Source: JACKDW01 sp964621785 (GTDB lineage Bacteria > Myxococcota_A > Polyangia > Nannocystales > Nannocystaceae). Taken from it: a DNA stretch of 64,000 nucleotides. The stretch covers positions 1-64,000 of the forward strand of contig CAZUPD010000009.1 in NCBI GenBank assembly GCA_964621785.1, given 5' to 3'. How positions within the stretch are numbered: the stretch's first letter is position 1; each line of letters begins with the position of its first letter. Below the pieces are notes generated by a model. It had not been told where the DNA came from and searched no databases. It saw only the letters and a list, made by a program, of their open reading frames with translations. The position numbers were made by a program, and so were the translations under genes. Below are positions 8,595 through 16,716 of this stretch, piece after piece.

Positions 8595-9638
8595 GTGGCC
8601 GAGGCCGATGCGGTACCCCGTCCGACGGAAAACCCTGTGATCTACCCCTCGATGCCGATCGGGGGCCTTGCGACCATTGGCGATCCAACAGCAGTAGCGA
8701 TCAACCCGCACGTCGACGCCGCCGAGCAGCACACGATCGATTGGGCCTATCGGTTCATGTTGATCGTCGACGACGAGACCTCGCAGACGCTGCGTCGGGT
8801 CAAGTTCACCTACCTCGCTGCCGGGGGGTATCCGACCGCGGATCTCGAGAGCCTCAAACTCGCCTGCGACTGGTGCACGTGGCTGTTTTTCTATGACGAT
8901 TGGTACTGCGATGACGCCGGCAGCGAAGTCGGTCGCGACCCGATTAAACTCGCTGCGGTCCACCGGCGACTGCTTGCGATTTTGAGTGGTCAAGCCCGTC
9001 CACAAAGTGACGACAGTCCGCTGGCCCACACGTTGTCCGATCTGCGCCGGAGGTTGTTGCAACGGGCGGGCAACACCTGGATGGGAATTTTCTTGCGTTC
9101 GGTTCGGGCCTACTTTCAGGCCAACCTGTGGGAGGTTGAGACCCGGGCCTCGGGGCGGGTGCCACCAATAAGTGTATACACAAAGATGCGCCCCTATGCC
9201 GGGGCCGTCCACACGGTGTTTGAGCTCCTCGACATTGCCCTCGGCCAGCGGCTCCCGGTCGCGCTGCGCGAACATGTGATGCTGCAACAACTCACCCTGA
9301 TGGCCAACAACTGTATCTGTTGGGTCAACGATATTTTTTCGGTGACCAAGGAGATTCAGGAGGGCAACCGCAACAACCTCGTCTTGTTGCTGCGCCATGA
9401 ACAGGGCATCGCGCTCGAGCGGGCGCTCGAACAGGCGGTCACGCTCCACAACCGGGAATTGTTGGGGTTTCTAGAACTCGAGCAGCGGCTGCCGGGGTTT
9501 GCACCCGACTATGTCCAACCGCTGAACACTTTCCTACGCGGTGTTCGGGCTTGGATTTTTGGCAACCTCGCATGGTCGCGCATGACGGCGCGGTACCAAG
9601 AGTGTGTCAACATGAAAAACTGGGTCAGCGGCCGGTAA
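8595..9638 (+). CDS. Class I terpene cyclase
   Basis: 347 residues from GTG. Aspartate-rich motif FFYDDWYCDD sits near residue 98 and the second metal motif NDIFSVTKE near residue 242. Together they bind the Mg2+ ions that ionise a prenyl diphosphate. A late R-Y pair (ARYQE) is the usual C-terminal lid. The size fits bacterial sesquiterpene or 2-methylisoborneol/geosmin-type cyclases; the product cannot be read from sequence. The frame is open back to a stop at 8529. The codons between (KLYHPPTAELQSLRF) resemble the start of this family, and a good ribosome site is at 8529-8540, so the real start may be the ACG at 8544. No P450, prenyltransferase or methyltransferase gene is adjacent. Confidence 0.85.
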   Translation: MAEADAVPRPTENPVIYPSMPIGGLATIGDPTAVAINPHVDAAEQHTIDWAYRFMLIVDDETSQTLRRVKFTYLAAGGYPTADLESLKLACDWCTWLFFYDDWYCDDAGSEVGRDPIKLAAVHRRLLAILSGQARPQSDDSPLAHTLSDLRRRLLQRAGNTWMGIFLRSVRAYFQANLWEVETRASGRVPPISVYTKMRPYAGAVHTVFELLDIALGQRLPVALREHVMLQQLTLMANNCICWVNDIFSVTKEIQEGNRNNLVLLLRHEQGIALERALEQAVTLHNRELLGFLELEQRLPGFAPDYVQPLNTFLRGVRAWIFGNLAWSRMTARYQECVNMKNWVSGR

Positions 9639-10074
9639 AAACTTTGCGTGCACCGATCTCGGGCGGATGTGCAGATGCATGTCAACCGCATACTCCGGAG
9701 CACACCCCCGGTTCACGTGCATTTGCAAACCGCGACCCGACGCTGGGTGCCAGGCGCGGGCGATGGCGCACTGGCGCAGCCGGGCGAAGCATCCAATGGT
9801 TTGAGACCCTTGCGACCCTCGATCCGGCGGTGAGCGATCCGGGCTTGTCGATTCGACATGTGCACTTGCAAGCGTGACTGTGTTCGCGATTGCGGGGCCG
9901 TTGCCGCGATCGTAGCGCGACACACAGATGGTTTGCCGTTGAGACACCCGGCTACGTGTAGGACATGGGCGCTTCAAGACATGTCTTTTGAAACCGTTGA
10001 TGTATCTGTCTTCTCGGGAACCATCCGCGCGCTATTGTTGATTTATCCGCGGCTCGCCGGCCAGATCGATTAGC
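9639..10074. other. 436-bp gap with three dispersed motifs
   Basis: No coding potential that I trust: the only frames are short, Arg/Cys-rich and lack ribosome sites. The gap carries three exact copies of the TGCANNTGCA motif, at 9670-9679 (TGCAGATGCA), 9718-9727 (TGCATTTGCA) and 9861-9870 (TGCACTTGCA), the densest cluster in the window. It presumably contains the terminator of the terpene cyclase gene and the promoter of the kinase at 10075, but no clear hairpin with a T-run or sigma-70 promoter is visible. Confidence 0.5.
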
Positions 10075-11532
10075 ATGAGACACGACCCCGGGCCCCGACT
10101 CGGAGGTCCCTTTGTGCCGATGTCCTGGTTCTTCGCCAACCTCCGTCAGTTAGCCCGCACGGGCGTCACGGACCAGATGCCCCAGGAGCTCGCTCGCCAC
10201 CTGGTGATCACCAACCAGATCGGCCTGTCCCTCATCCCCTTGGGACTTGGGTACGGCGTTGCATTTACGTTTCTGGTCTCGCCGTTCGACGGAATCTTGC
10301 CGGCCACCGCCGCGGCGTTGGTGAGTTTTTGTCTGCTGCTCAACGCCCGCGGCCTCCACACGGCCGGGCGCTTCGGGGTCGTCACTATACTTGCACTTGC
10401 AACAACTCTGAACGCCGCGAGGCTTGGTCCCGACGCGGGTCTGCACTACTGCCTGTTTGCCGCCTTCAGTGTGTCGTTCGTTTGTTTTACGACCTCCGAA
10501 CGACTCCAGGTCGTGCTCGGTTGTATTGTCTCGGCGACCTGCTACTTTGCCCTGCTGCTCTCCGACTTTGGATTGGTACCGACGATCGGGATCGATCCAT
10601 CGGTTTTGGCGGTTGTCAGGGTAGCGATGATTCTCACCACATTTGGGCTCATCCTCGCGGTGATGATGTTTTTACAGGCCGCCACGGCATTGGCCCAAGC
10701 TGAGCTGCGCGAACGCAACGTCGAGCTGCGGGGTCTCAATCAGGCCCTCAACGTCGCCCGCGATGCCGCCGTCGGAGCCAGCCAAGCCAAGAGCAGTTTT
10801 TTGGCCAACATGAGTCACGAGCTGCGTACGCCGCTCAACGCGATTTTGGGGTACAGCGAGTTGTTGCGCGACGATCTCGAGGAGGCTGGGATCGTTCAAT
10901 CGATCGAGGATGTCAATAAGATCCGCACCGCAGGGACGCACTTGCTGAGCTTGATCAACGATGTCCTCGACCTTTCCAAGGTCGAAGCGGGGAAACTCAG
11001 TCTGTTTTGGGAGGCGATCGAGGTCGCACCGTTCATCGAAGATGTATTTGGACTCGTCGCCCCTCAGATCCATGAAAAGGGCAACGACTTCGAGGTCGAT
11101 ATTGGCGACAACCTCGGCGTGATGTGGACGGACCCGACCCGCCTGCGCCAGGCGATGATCAATTTAATTGGCAATGCAAATAAATTTACGAAGGATGGTA
11201 CCGTCTCGCTGAAGGTCCGTCGCACGGCCCACGAGGGCGCCGACGACACCCTCTCGATCGCCGTGACCGATACCGGAATCGGCATCGAGCCCGAGGTGTT
11301 GGCGACCCTGTTTCGACCCTTTGCCCGCGGGAGTGCCGAAACCCAGCGTAAATTCGAAGGCACCGGCTTGGGCTTGGCCATCAGTCGACACGTGTGCGTG
11401 ATGATGGGCGGCGACATCACGGTCAAAAGTACGGCTGGTAAGGGCTCGACGTTTAAGATTGTGCTTCCACTGAGCGACGAAGAGAAAGCCCCGATGACCC
11501 GGACCATCGACCTGGAGTCGAGCGCCTTCTAG
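10075..11532 (+). CDS. Membrane sensor histidine kinase, orphan
   Basis: 485 residues. Six hydrophobic segments occupy residues 45-200, then a short coiled stretch (LRERNVELRGLNQALNVARD) and the kinase core: phospho-acceptor His248 in SHELRTPLNAILG, N box NLIGNANKFT, G1 box DTGIGI and G2 box GTGLGLAIS. No PAS, GAF or receiver domain is present, and the sensor is the membrane domain itself. No response regulator is adjacent. The ATG at 10075 has little ribosome-site support; ATG at 10120 (MSWFFANL) would give a shorter leader. One TGCACTTGCA motif is at 10392-10401, where it encodes L-A-L-A. Confidence 0.88.
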   Translation: MRHDPGPRLGGPFVPMSWFFANLRQLARTGVTDQMPQELARHLVITNQIGLSLIPLGLGYGVAFTFLVSPFDGILPATAAALVSFCLLLNARGLHTAGRFGVVTILALATTLNAARLGPDAGLHYCLFAAFSVSFVCFTTSERLQVVLGCIVSATCYFALLLSDFGLVPTIGIDPSVLAVVRVAMILTTFGLILAVMMFLQAATALAQAELRERNVELRGLNQALNVARDAAVGASQAKSSFLANMSHELRTPLNAILGYSELLRDDLEEAGIVQSIEDVNKIRTAGTHLLSLINDVLDLSKVEAGKLSLFWEAIEVAPFIEDVFGLVAPQIHEKGNDFEVDIGDNLGVMWTDPTRLRQAMINLIGNANKFTKDGTVSLKVRRTAHEGADDTLSIAVTDTGIGIEPEVLATLFRPFARGSAETQRKFEGTGLGLAISRHVCVMMGGDITVKSTAGKGSTFKIVLPLSDEEKAPMTRTIDLESSAF

Positions 11533-11658
11533 ATCGAGCGGCTCGGGGTTCTCGACCGTACGGCCTGCGCAAACCTCTGGAGAATTTGCCGGTATCCGAA
11601 TGGGATCGCGGGTGACTTGCGTCCGTGCCCGCGCCGCGGCACAGTGGCAGCGACGGTC

Positions 11659-12978
11659 ATGGGCCACGACGATAAACCTGTCACCAAGGGCCGGCGATTT
11701 CTCCGGCTCGCCGGCATGACGGCTTCAGTTGCCGGACGCTATGCCGGGTCGCGACTCAAGTCGATGTTTCAAAGCCCCGAGCAGGCGGCCCGCGATCGTG
11801 CCGCGGTCAACGAGCAAAACGGCACCCGGATCGCCGAGACGTTGGGGGAGCTCAAGGGCGCTGTGATGAAGGTCGGGCAGATGGCGTCGATCGCCACCGA
11901 TGTGCTTCCACGCGAGCTCGCCGAACCACTCAAAGCCCTGCAAAAACAGGCGCCGCCGATGGCCTACGAAGTCATCGCCGAGCAGATCGTGTCGGAGCTC
12001 GGCTCGCCGCCGGAGATGCTGTTCTCGCGGTTCGAGCGCAAACCATTTGCATCTGCATCAATTGGCCAGGTCCACCGCGCGCGCACCGACGACGGGCGCG
12101 AGGTTGTGGTCAAGGTGCAGTATCCCGGTGTCGACGAGGCGGTCGACTCTGACCTGGCCCATCTCAAACTCGTGCTGCGGGCCAGCGGGCTGATCAAAGT
12201 ACCCAAGCAGGCCCTCGACAGTATGTTTGCCGAGATCCGGGCGCGGCTGCACGAAGAGCTCGACTACTGCAACGAGGCCGACAACGTGCGGGCCTTTCGT
12301 GCCCAACACGCGGGCGACCCGACGGTTGTCATTCCCGAGGTCGTCGGTGAGCGCTCGGCCCAACGCGTACTCACGCTGACCTATGAGCCAGGTGATGGGA
12401 TCGACGATCTCGATGTCGCTGGCTATCCCCAGGACATTCGCGACCGCATCGGCATCAACCTGTTTCAATTGTTTGCCGCCCAGCTGTTTGACCACCACAA
12501 CCTCCACGCCGATCCCAATCCCGGAAACATCGCGTTTCGTCCCGACGGCACCATCATTTTGTACGACTACGGGTGTGTCAAAAAGGTCAAGCCGGAAATC
12601 GCCACCGCCTATCTCCAGACCATCGAGGCCGGTTTGCGCGAGGACTACGACCGTGTCGAGCGGGGACTTTTGGCCCTCGGGGTGCGCAACCCTGACGGCC
12701 CGGCGGTGGAGCACGCTTTTTACAAGGATTGGCGAGATGCATTTGCGTTGCCGTTTTTGCGCTCGCCGGTGTTTGAATATGCAAAGTCAACCATGCACGA
12801 AGAGGTCGTCAAGTTGGTGCCCGGTGCCCTCAAGCGAATGGACTCGTTTCAACCACCGCCTGAGCTTGTGTTCATCGACCGCGCGGTGGCGGGGCACTAC
12901 GGCAATCTGCGAAAGATCCGTGCCCGCAGCCCAGTGTTGAGGTTGATCGAGCCGTACTTGGCCCGCGTTCGCCCGTGA
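11659..12978 (+). CDS. ABC1/UbiB/AarF-family atypical kinase
   Basis: 439 residues. The KxGQ motif typical of this family (GAVMKVGQMAS) is near residue 80, and the Ala-rich loop that replaces the P-loop (FASASIGQVHRA) is near residue 135. The catalytic region LHADPNPGNIAF and metal-binding YDYGCVK follow. Members support ubiquinone or other isoprenoid-lipid metabolism as ATPases. Which lipid is served here is not known, but a quinone-dependent NADH dehydrogenase is encoded at 33155. ATG at 11659 (MGHDDKPVTKGRRF) is preferred; an upstream start at 11617 would add a Pro/Arg leader. The stop codon lies in the first copy of the direct repeat described at 12972-13085. Confidence 0.88.
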   Translation: MGHDDKPVTKGRRFLRLAGMTASVAGRYAGSRLKSMFQSPEQAARDRAAVNEQNGTRIAETLGELKGAVMKVGQMASIATDVLPRELAEPLKALQKQAPPMAYEVIAEQIVSELGSPPEMLFSRFERKPFASASIGQVHRARTDDGREVVVKVQYPGVDEAVDSDLAHLKLVLRASGLIKVPKQALDSMFAEIRARLHEELDYCNEADNVRAFRAQHAGDPTVVIPEVVGERSAQRVLTLTYEPGDGIDDLDVAGYPQDIRDRIGINLFQLFAAQLFDHHNLHADPNPGNIAFRPDGTIILYDYGCVKKVKPEIATAYLQTIEAGLREDYDRVERGLLALGVRNPDGPAVEHAFYKDWRDAFALPFLRSPVFEYAKSTMHEEVVKLVPGALKRMDSFQPPPELVFIDRAVAGHYGNLRKIRARSPVLRLIEPYLARVRP

Positions 12979-13085
12979 TACGCCGCTGATCGAGCCGCGG
13001 TCGCGCCATGATACGCCCGTTGATCGGGACCGTCCTTGGTCCGGGGTCGCCCGTGATACGCCGTTGATCGGGACCGTCCTTGGTG
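12972..13085. repeat. Imperfect direct repeats with hairpins at a convergent 3-prime end
   Basis: Three imperfect copies of a unit beginning TGATACGCC and continuing GTTGATCGGGACCGTCC start at 12976, 13009 and 13054. The first contains the stop codon of the ABC1-family gene. The second carries a short hairpin GGACC-gtcctt-GGTCC at 13027-13042 and the third repeats most of it. There is no T-run. The gap separates two convergent genes, so the array may work as a terminator or be a recent tandem duplication. Confidence 0.6.
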
Positions 13086-13096
13086 GTCGAGGTTCC

Positions 13097-14755
13097 TCAG
13101 CGGATATACACGTGCATATGGTTCTCGCCGGTTCCCGCGAGACCGGTGTTGAGTCCGAGCGTCAAGCCGTAGCCGAGGGAGGGGCGTTCGGTCGTGGCCG
13201 CATTGACTCCGCAATTGGCACAGGGGTTGAACGGGCCCAACGCGCTGTTGGCCGGGTCGTCAAACGGACATCCGCCGTTGTTCCCGAGGCTCCACGAGGG
13301 CCCGTAGGTCGAGTTATTTGCATTTGCATTGAGATTGAGACAGTGATTGACGCCTTGTCCGTCAATATCTCCGAGGTGAAAATACAGGTCATCGTCGCAC
13401 ATATTGCCACCGGTCATCAGGTTGCCGGCCGTCCGGGGGTGACCGTTGCCGGCGAGCGAGAGGTCGCATACCGGCTCTTGGATCGCCGCCATGAATGTTC
13501 CCAGGTCCGAGTTGCCGTCGCCGACGTCCCCGTACACGGCCCAGATATCAGAAGGTGTATGCACAAATAAAAGGTCGGAGAAGTTGAGCGCGTGCAGGGC
13601 GTAGCTCTTGTAGTCGCGGTGGAGTTCGTTGAGATCGCCAAATACCATCTCGTCGCTCGACATGTAGTAGCGGTTTTGCCAGGTCCACGTGTGCTGTCCG
13701 TCGTCGCTTGCGACCATCACCAACGTCCAACCGCCGCCATCGAGGGTCATGTCGCAATAGACAGGCATGACCTCGAGCATCCCTTCAGCTCCGTCTGGAT
13801 CGATCTCGTAGATCCCGTCCTCGGCCATCTCATCGAAGTCCTTGATCTGCTGGCAACTGCTGGGGTAGTCACATATACCGTTTGTACATACACCATAGAT
13901 GCAGTCGCTATCGTCGCTGCACATTTGGTCGGTCTGACATGGTTCGCAACTTCCTCCGCAATCGAGATCGCTTTCATCGCCATTTTGGACCTCATCGACG
14001 CAGGTGGCGGCGACGCAGTTTCCGCAGAAGTCGGCGTCATCGTCATTGCCATCGTCACATTCTTCGTCTGGATCGAGAATCCCGTTGCCACATCCCGGTA
14101 GGGCGCAGTCGTTGCATCCGTCGCCATCGATGTCGTTGGCGTCGTCGCAGGCTTCGCTCGGACCGACAAACCCGTCTCCACAGGAGGCGAGGACGCATGT
14201 ATCGAGGCATCCATCTTCATTGCTTTGGTTCCCGTCGTCGCAGTCCTCCGCCCCGTCCCACACGAGGCCATCGCCACAGACAGCCTGCTGACAGGTGAGT
14301 GTGCATGCCGCGGTATCCGCGTTGGCGTCGCCGTCATCGCAAGCTTCCTCGTCGGCAAGCAGGAGGCCATCGCCGCAGTAGGCCTGTTTGCAGGTGCTTG
14401 TACAGCTCGCATCGTCGGCGTTTTGACTACCGTCGTCGCACTCTTCCCCAATGTTGATCACACCGTCGCCGCACTCGCCTTCCCCATTGGTCGGGTCGGT
14501 CTCGGTCTCGGTCTCAACTTCTCCCTCGACTTCCCCTTCCGTCGTGCCCGAATCGGATTCGGACATGCCTCCGGTCGGCTGCATGGTGTCGGTTTGCGAC
14601 ATGCCAGTTGTCGGGCCCGCGGTTGTCGGTTCATCCGTGGTCGCGTCGCTTGTCTGACCCTCGGACGTTTGTCCCTCGGTCGCACTGTCGCTGTCACCAC
14701 TCCCACACCCAACGCTCATCATTGCTGCCACACCGCATGCAAGCCACCGTTTCAT
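13097..14755 (-). CDS. Myxococcus Cys-repeat lipoprotein with fibrinogen-like C-terminal domain
   Basis: 552 residues. Lipoprotein signal MKRWLACGVAAMMSVGC, then an 80-residue Thr/Ser/Glu linker. Next come five or six copies of the Myxococcota Cys-rich repeat, C-G-D-G-x(6-8)-E-x-C-D-D-G-(N/D), from about residue 95 to 275. A Cys-rich spacer (CGGSCEPC) leads into a module starting SCQQIKDFDEMAEDGIYEI and continuing VYCDMTLDGGGWTLVM, the N-terminal signature of fibrinogen-related and intelectin-like domains. These bind carbohydrates or acetyl groups in animals. The ATG at 14755 has a good ribosome site (ggtggaggtgggg) and a strong promoter lies upstream. Probably a surface adhesin or prey/self-recognition protein. 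TGCATTTGCA at 13319 and TGTATGCACA at 13556 lie inside. Confidence 0.85.
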   Translation of the reverse strand: MKRWLACGVAAMMSVGCGSGDSDSATEGQTSEGQTSDATTDEPTTAGPTTGMSQTDTMQPTGGMSESDSGTTEGEVEGEVETETETDPTNGEGECGDGVINIGEECDDGSQNADDASCTSTCKQAYCGDGLLLADEEACDDGDANADTAACTLTCQQAVCGDGLVWDGAEDCDDGNQSNEDGCLDTCVLASCGDGFVGPSEACDDANDIDGDGCNDCALPGCGNGILDPDEECDDGNDDDADFCGNCVAATCVDEVQNGDESDLDCGGSCEPCQTDQMCSDDSDCIYGVCTNGICDYPSSCQQIKDFDEMAEDGIYEIDPDGAEGMLEVMPVYCDMTLDGGGWTLVMVASDDGQHTWTWQNRYYMSSDEMVFGDLNELHRDYKSYALHALNFSDLLFVHTPSDIWAVYGDVGDGNSDLGTFMAAIQEPVCDLSLAGNGHPRTAGNLMTGGNMCDDDLYFHLGDIDGQGVNHCLNLNANANNSTYGPSWSLGNNGGCPFDDPANSALGPFNPCANCGVNAATTERPSLGYGLTLGLNTGLAGTGENHMHVYIR

Positions 14756-14785
14756 ACCCCACCTCCACCTGCGTTTCGCGGCTCA

Positions 14786-14814
14786 CATATATAATGTCCC
14801 TAAGGACATGTCAA
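14786..14814 (-). promoter_or_regulatory. Promoter with palindrome filling the -35/-10 spacer
   Basis: Read on the minus strand there is a perfect -35 hexamer TTGACA (14814-14809), then the 16-base inverted repeat ATGTCC-TTAG-GGACAT (14809-14794), then TATATA or, at the ideal 17-base spacing, TATATG (14791-14786). The start codon of the fibrinogen-like lipoprotein is about 31 bases further on, after a strong ribosome site. A palindrome that exactly occupies the spacer is the classical place for a repressor or for a spacer-distorting activator. No regulator gene is adjacent, so its partner is unknown. Confidence 0.6.
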
Positions 14815-14886
14815 TGATTGTTGTATAAACATAATACGTGAGGTCGCCTGCCGTCGGGTAGTCGGGAAGACGTCGATTCCCGAGAA

Positions 14887-14917
14887 GTCGGGTACCACAC
14901 GACATCGCGTACCCGAC
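14887..14917 (-). terminator. Hairpin at the end of the YkgJ-like gene
   Basis: Perfect 9-base arms GTCGGGTAC and GTACCCGAC separated by 13 bases, 24 bases beyond the stop at 14941 on the minus strand. No T-run follows, so it may be a weak or Rho-assisted terminator that separates this gene from the promoter of the next. Confidence 0.4.
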
Positions 14918-14940
14918 CGGCTCCCAACCCGGTGCGGCGG

Positions 14941-15261
14941 CTAGGGCCGAGCTTGCATCGCCTTGGCCAGCTGGGTGAGCGAGACAAAGCCCTCGCGTAG
15001 TACAACCTGCAAACGCGGGTCGTGGCAGCAACTGTACTCCCGGCACTCGAGCGGCCGCCGCTCCCACACGCGACACAGCGACGATTCGGGATCGAGATAG
15101 ATACATCTACCTGTGCCCGGATCCTTGTCGACACAACTTTTGAGTGGTGCTTGGTTGCCACCTGGCTCCCGTTCGCCGGGCCGCAGGCGGACGACCAAAC
15201 GGCAGCAAAAGGTCTGGCACCCCAACAGCCGACCCTGATCACAGTCGACAATCATATTCAT
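14941..15261 (-). CDS. YkgJ-family Cys-cluster protein
   Basis: 106 residues with the eight-cysteine pattern of the UPF0153/YkgJ family: CQTFCC near residue 15, CVDKDPGTGRCIYLD near 43, CRVWERRPLECREYSCC near 63-80. The cysteines are thought to bind a metal or an iron-sulfur cluster. The RPLECR core is intact. ATG at 15261; a second ATG two codons in is equally possible. Same strand as pgeF, 112 bases after its stop, so the two may be co-transcribed. Cytoplasmic, function not established. Confidence 0.78.
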   Translation of the reverse strand: MNMIVDCDQGRLLGCQTFCCRLVVRLRPGEREPGGNQAPLKSCVDKDPGTGRCIYLDPESSLCRVWERRPLECREYSCCHDPRLQVVLREGFVSLTQLAKAMQARP

Positions 15262-15373
15262 GGTGCCGAGTAGGGTAGCGCTGGTCGGCAGCTTCGCAAT
15301 CGCACGTTTCGCGGTGTTGCGTGGGTCGCCGGGGAAGAATTTGCCGGTCGAGTCGGAAAACTACGAATTGTGA

Positions 15374-16135
15374 TTACACCGGGACCACCGGGGCCCAACC
15401 GATGAAGGATAGTTGCTGTCCGCATCCGCGTCCGTCGCGACGATAGGAAAAATAGGTCGCGGGGTGATTGTGTGTACATCCACCAACGCGATCGATGCAC
15501 TCGCGCTTCACACCCGCCGCGATCAGTTGGTCGCGCACGACCGCCACCAGGTCGATATGGGGCCGCCGGTACATCGCAACGTACTGAGGGGAAAATTGCT
15601 CGGCGACTTCGGGACCGACCTCAAATGCATCCTGCTCGATACAGGGACCGATCGCCGCCAATAGTTCGCCTGCTCCGCGGGCGCGCAGGGCCGCGACCGC
15701 GTGCCCGGCAATGTTGGCGACGGTCCCCCGCCACCCCGAGTGAACCGCAGCGACCAATTCGGCGTTGCGATCAGCGAGTAAAATGGGGACACAATCAGCA
15801 GTCAAGACCCCGGCGACCAGAGGTTGCTGGAGGTCGCGGTGCAGCCAGATGCCGTCGGCTTCACTGCCGGCCTCGATGCGCGAGCCGTCGATGATTGCAT
15901 CACCATGGACCTGGCGCGCGAGTCGCAGGGCGTGAGGGTCGTAGCCGGCTGCCGTCGCTACCCGGCGGTAGTTTTCGTCGACGGCAGACGTGTCGTCTCC
16001 CCACTTGCGACCGAGGTTCAAACTGGCAAAACATCCCTGACTCACCCCGCCGCGGCGGTCGCTAAAGCCATGGACGAGACGCAGGCCACAGCCGGGGGAT
16101 AGGAGTTGATCGAGGATAGGAGAACGGGCAAGCAC
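15374..16135 (-). CDS. pgeF: Purine nucleosidase/phosphorylase of the PgeF (YfiH, laccase-domain) family
   Basis: 253 residues, the usual size. Metal ligands are visible in order: LARQVHGD (His), TADCVPIL (Cys) and AAVHSGWRGTVANI (His in HxGWRG). The C-terminus GGCTHNHPATYFSYRRDG is the family's conserved substrate region. Bacterial members act on peptidoglycan precursors (PgeF editing role) or on purine nucleosides. Start chosen at GTG 16135 because a GAGAGG ribosome site lies about ten bases before it and the family motif GFSDRRGGVSQG is then near residue 25. A much longer reading to 16486 exists but its extra part is not protein-like. Divergent from the small gene at 16315. Confidence 0.92.
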   Translation of the reverse strand: MLARSPILDQLLSPGCGLRLVHGFSDRRGGVSQGCFASLNLGRKWGDDTSAVDENYRRVATAAGYDPHALRLARQVHGDAIIDGSRIEAGSEADGIWLHRDLQQPLVAGVLTADCVPILLADRNAELVAAVHSGWRGTVANIAGHAVAALRARGAGELLAAIGPCIEQDAFEVGPEVAEQFSPQYVAMYRRPHIDLVAVVRDQLIAAGVKRECIDRVGGCTHNHPATYFSYRRDGRGCGQQLSFIGWAPVVPV

Positions 16136-16314
16136 GGGGCGGTTGTACCTCTCAGTGGACGATTCGCGAAAAACCGGAGATTCTGGCCCGCATTTGCCAC
16201 GCACGCAAGTTGACGGAGCGAGGTTTGTCCGGGTTGCCTCGACCAACGACTTTTGTTCGAGTCGGGGTCTCGACGACCAAAGCTGTCCTTTCGGATATGT
16301 GGTAGATTCACCCG

Positions 16315-16587
16315 ATGGCTGACCGCAACGAGACCGAGTCCTTTCTTTCCGTGCTCGCGGCCAACGCGGTGATGAAACGAGAGCTCGAGGCGTCACTGAG
16401 GGGGGTCGCACAGGACCGGCGTGCCGAGGCGGTCGCAGCGTTTGCATCCAAGCGGGGATACCAGGTCGACAGCGGTATGCTGGCAAGAACAGACCGGACC
16501 ATCGCGGGGCTGGAGTATCAGGCGCGCGACATGGGCGGAGTACATCGTCGTGGGATCATCCTCGATCCCGCGGTGCCGGAGGACTGA
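16315..16587 (+). CDS. Small Nif11-like protein (possible RiPP leader family)
   Basis: 90 residues. Residues 8-58 follow the helical pattern of Nif11 domains: ESFLSVLAANAVMKRELEA, then AEAVAAFASKRGYQVDSGML, resembling the consensus F-x-x-x-L-x-x-(N/D)-x-x-L...A-x-x-x-G-(F/Y)-x-V. The remainder holds a Gly-Gly (ARDMGG) followed by 15 residues, VHRRGIILDPAVPED. Nif11 leaders of modified peptides end in GG, but this tail has no Cys, Ser or Thr, so it could not form a lanthipeptide or thiazole. No modifying enzyme or peptidase-ABC transporter is nearby. ATG at 16315 is preceded by weak ribosome-site sequence. Alternatively it is an unrelated small helical protein. Confidence 0.5.
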   Translation: MADRNETESFLSVLAANAVMKRELEASLRGVAQDRRAEAVAAFASKRGYQVDSGMLARTDRTIAGLEYQARDMGGVHRRGIILDPAVPED

Positions 16588-16716
16588 CCCGGGGATTCAC
16601 CAGGGTTCGGGAAAATATTGTAAACACATGTAGTCGGCGATGGCCCGAATACGTTTCGTTGCAACTACAATGATCGAACGTACGTGGCTGAGTGCCTGCA
16701 CGTATCGGGGTCAGGT

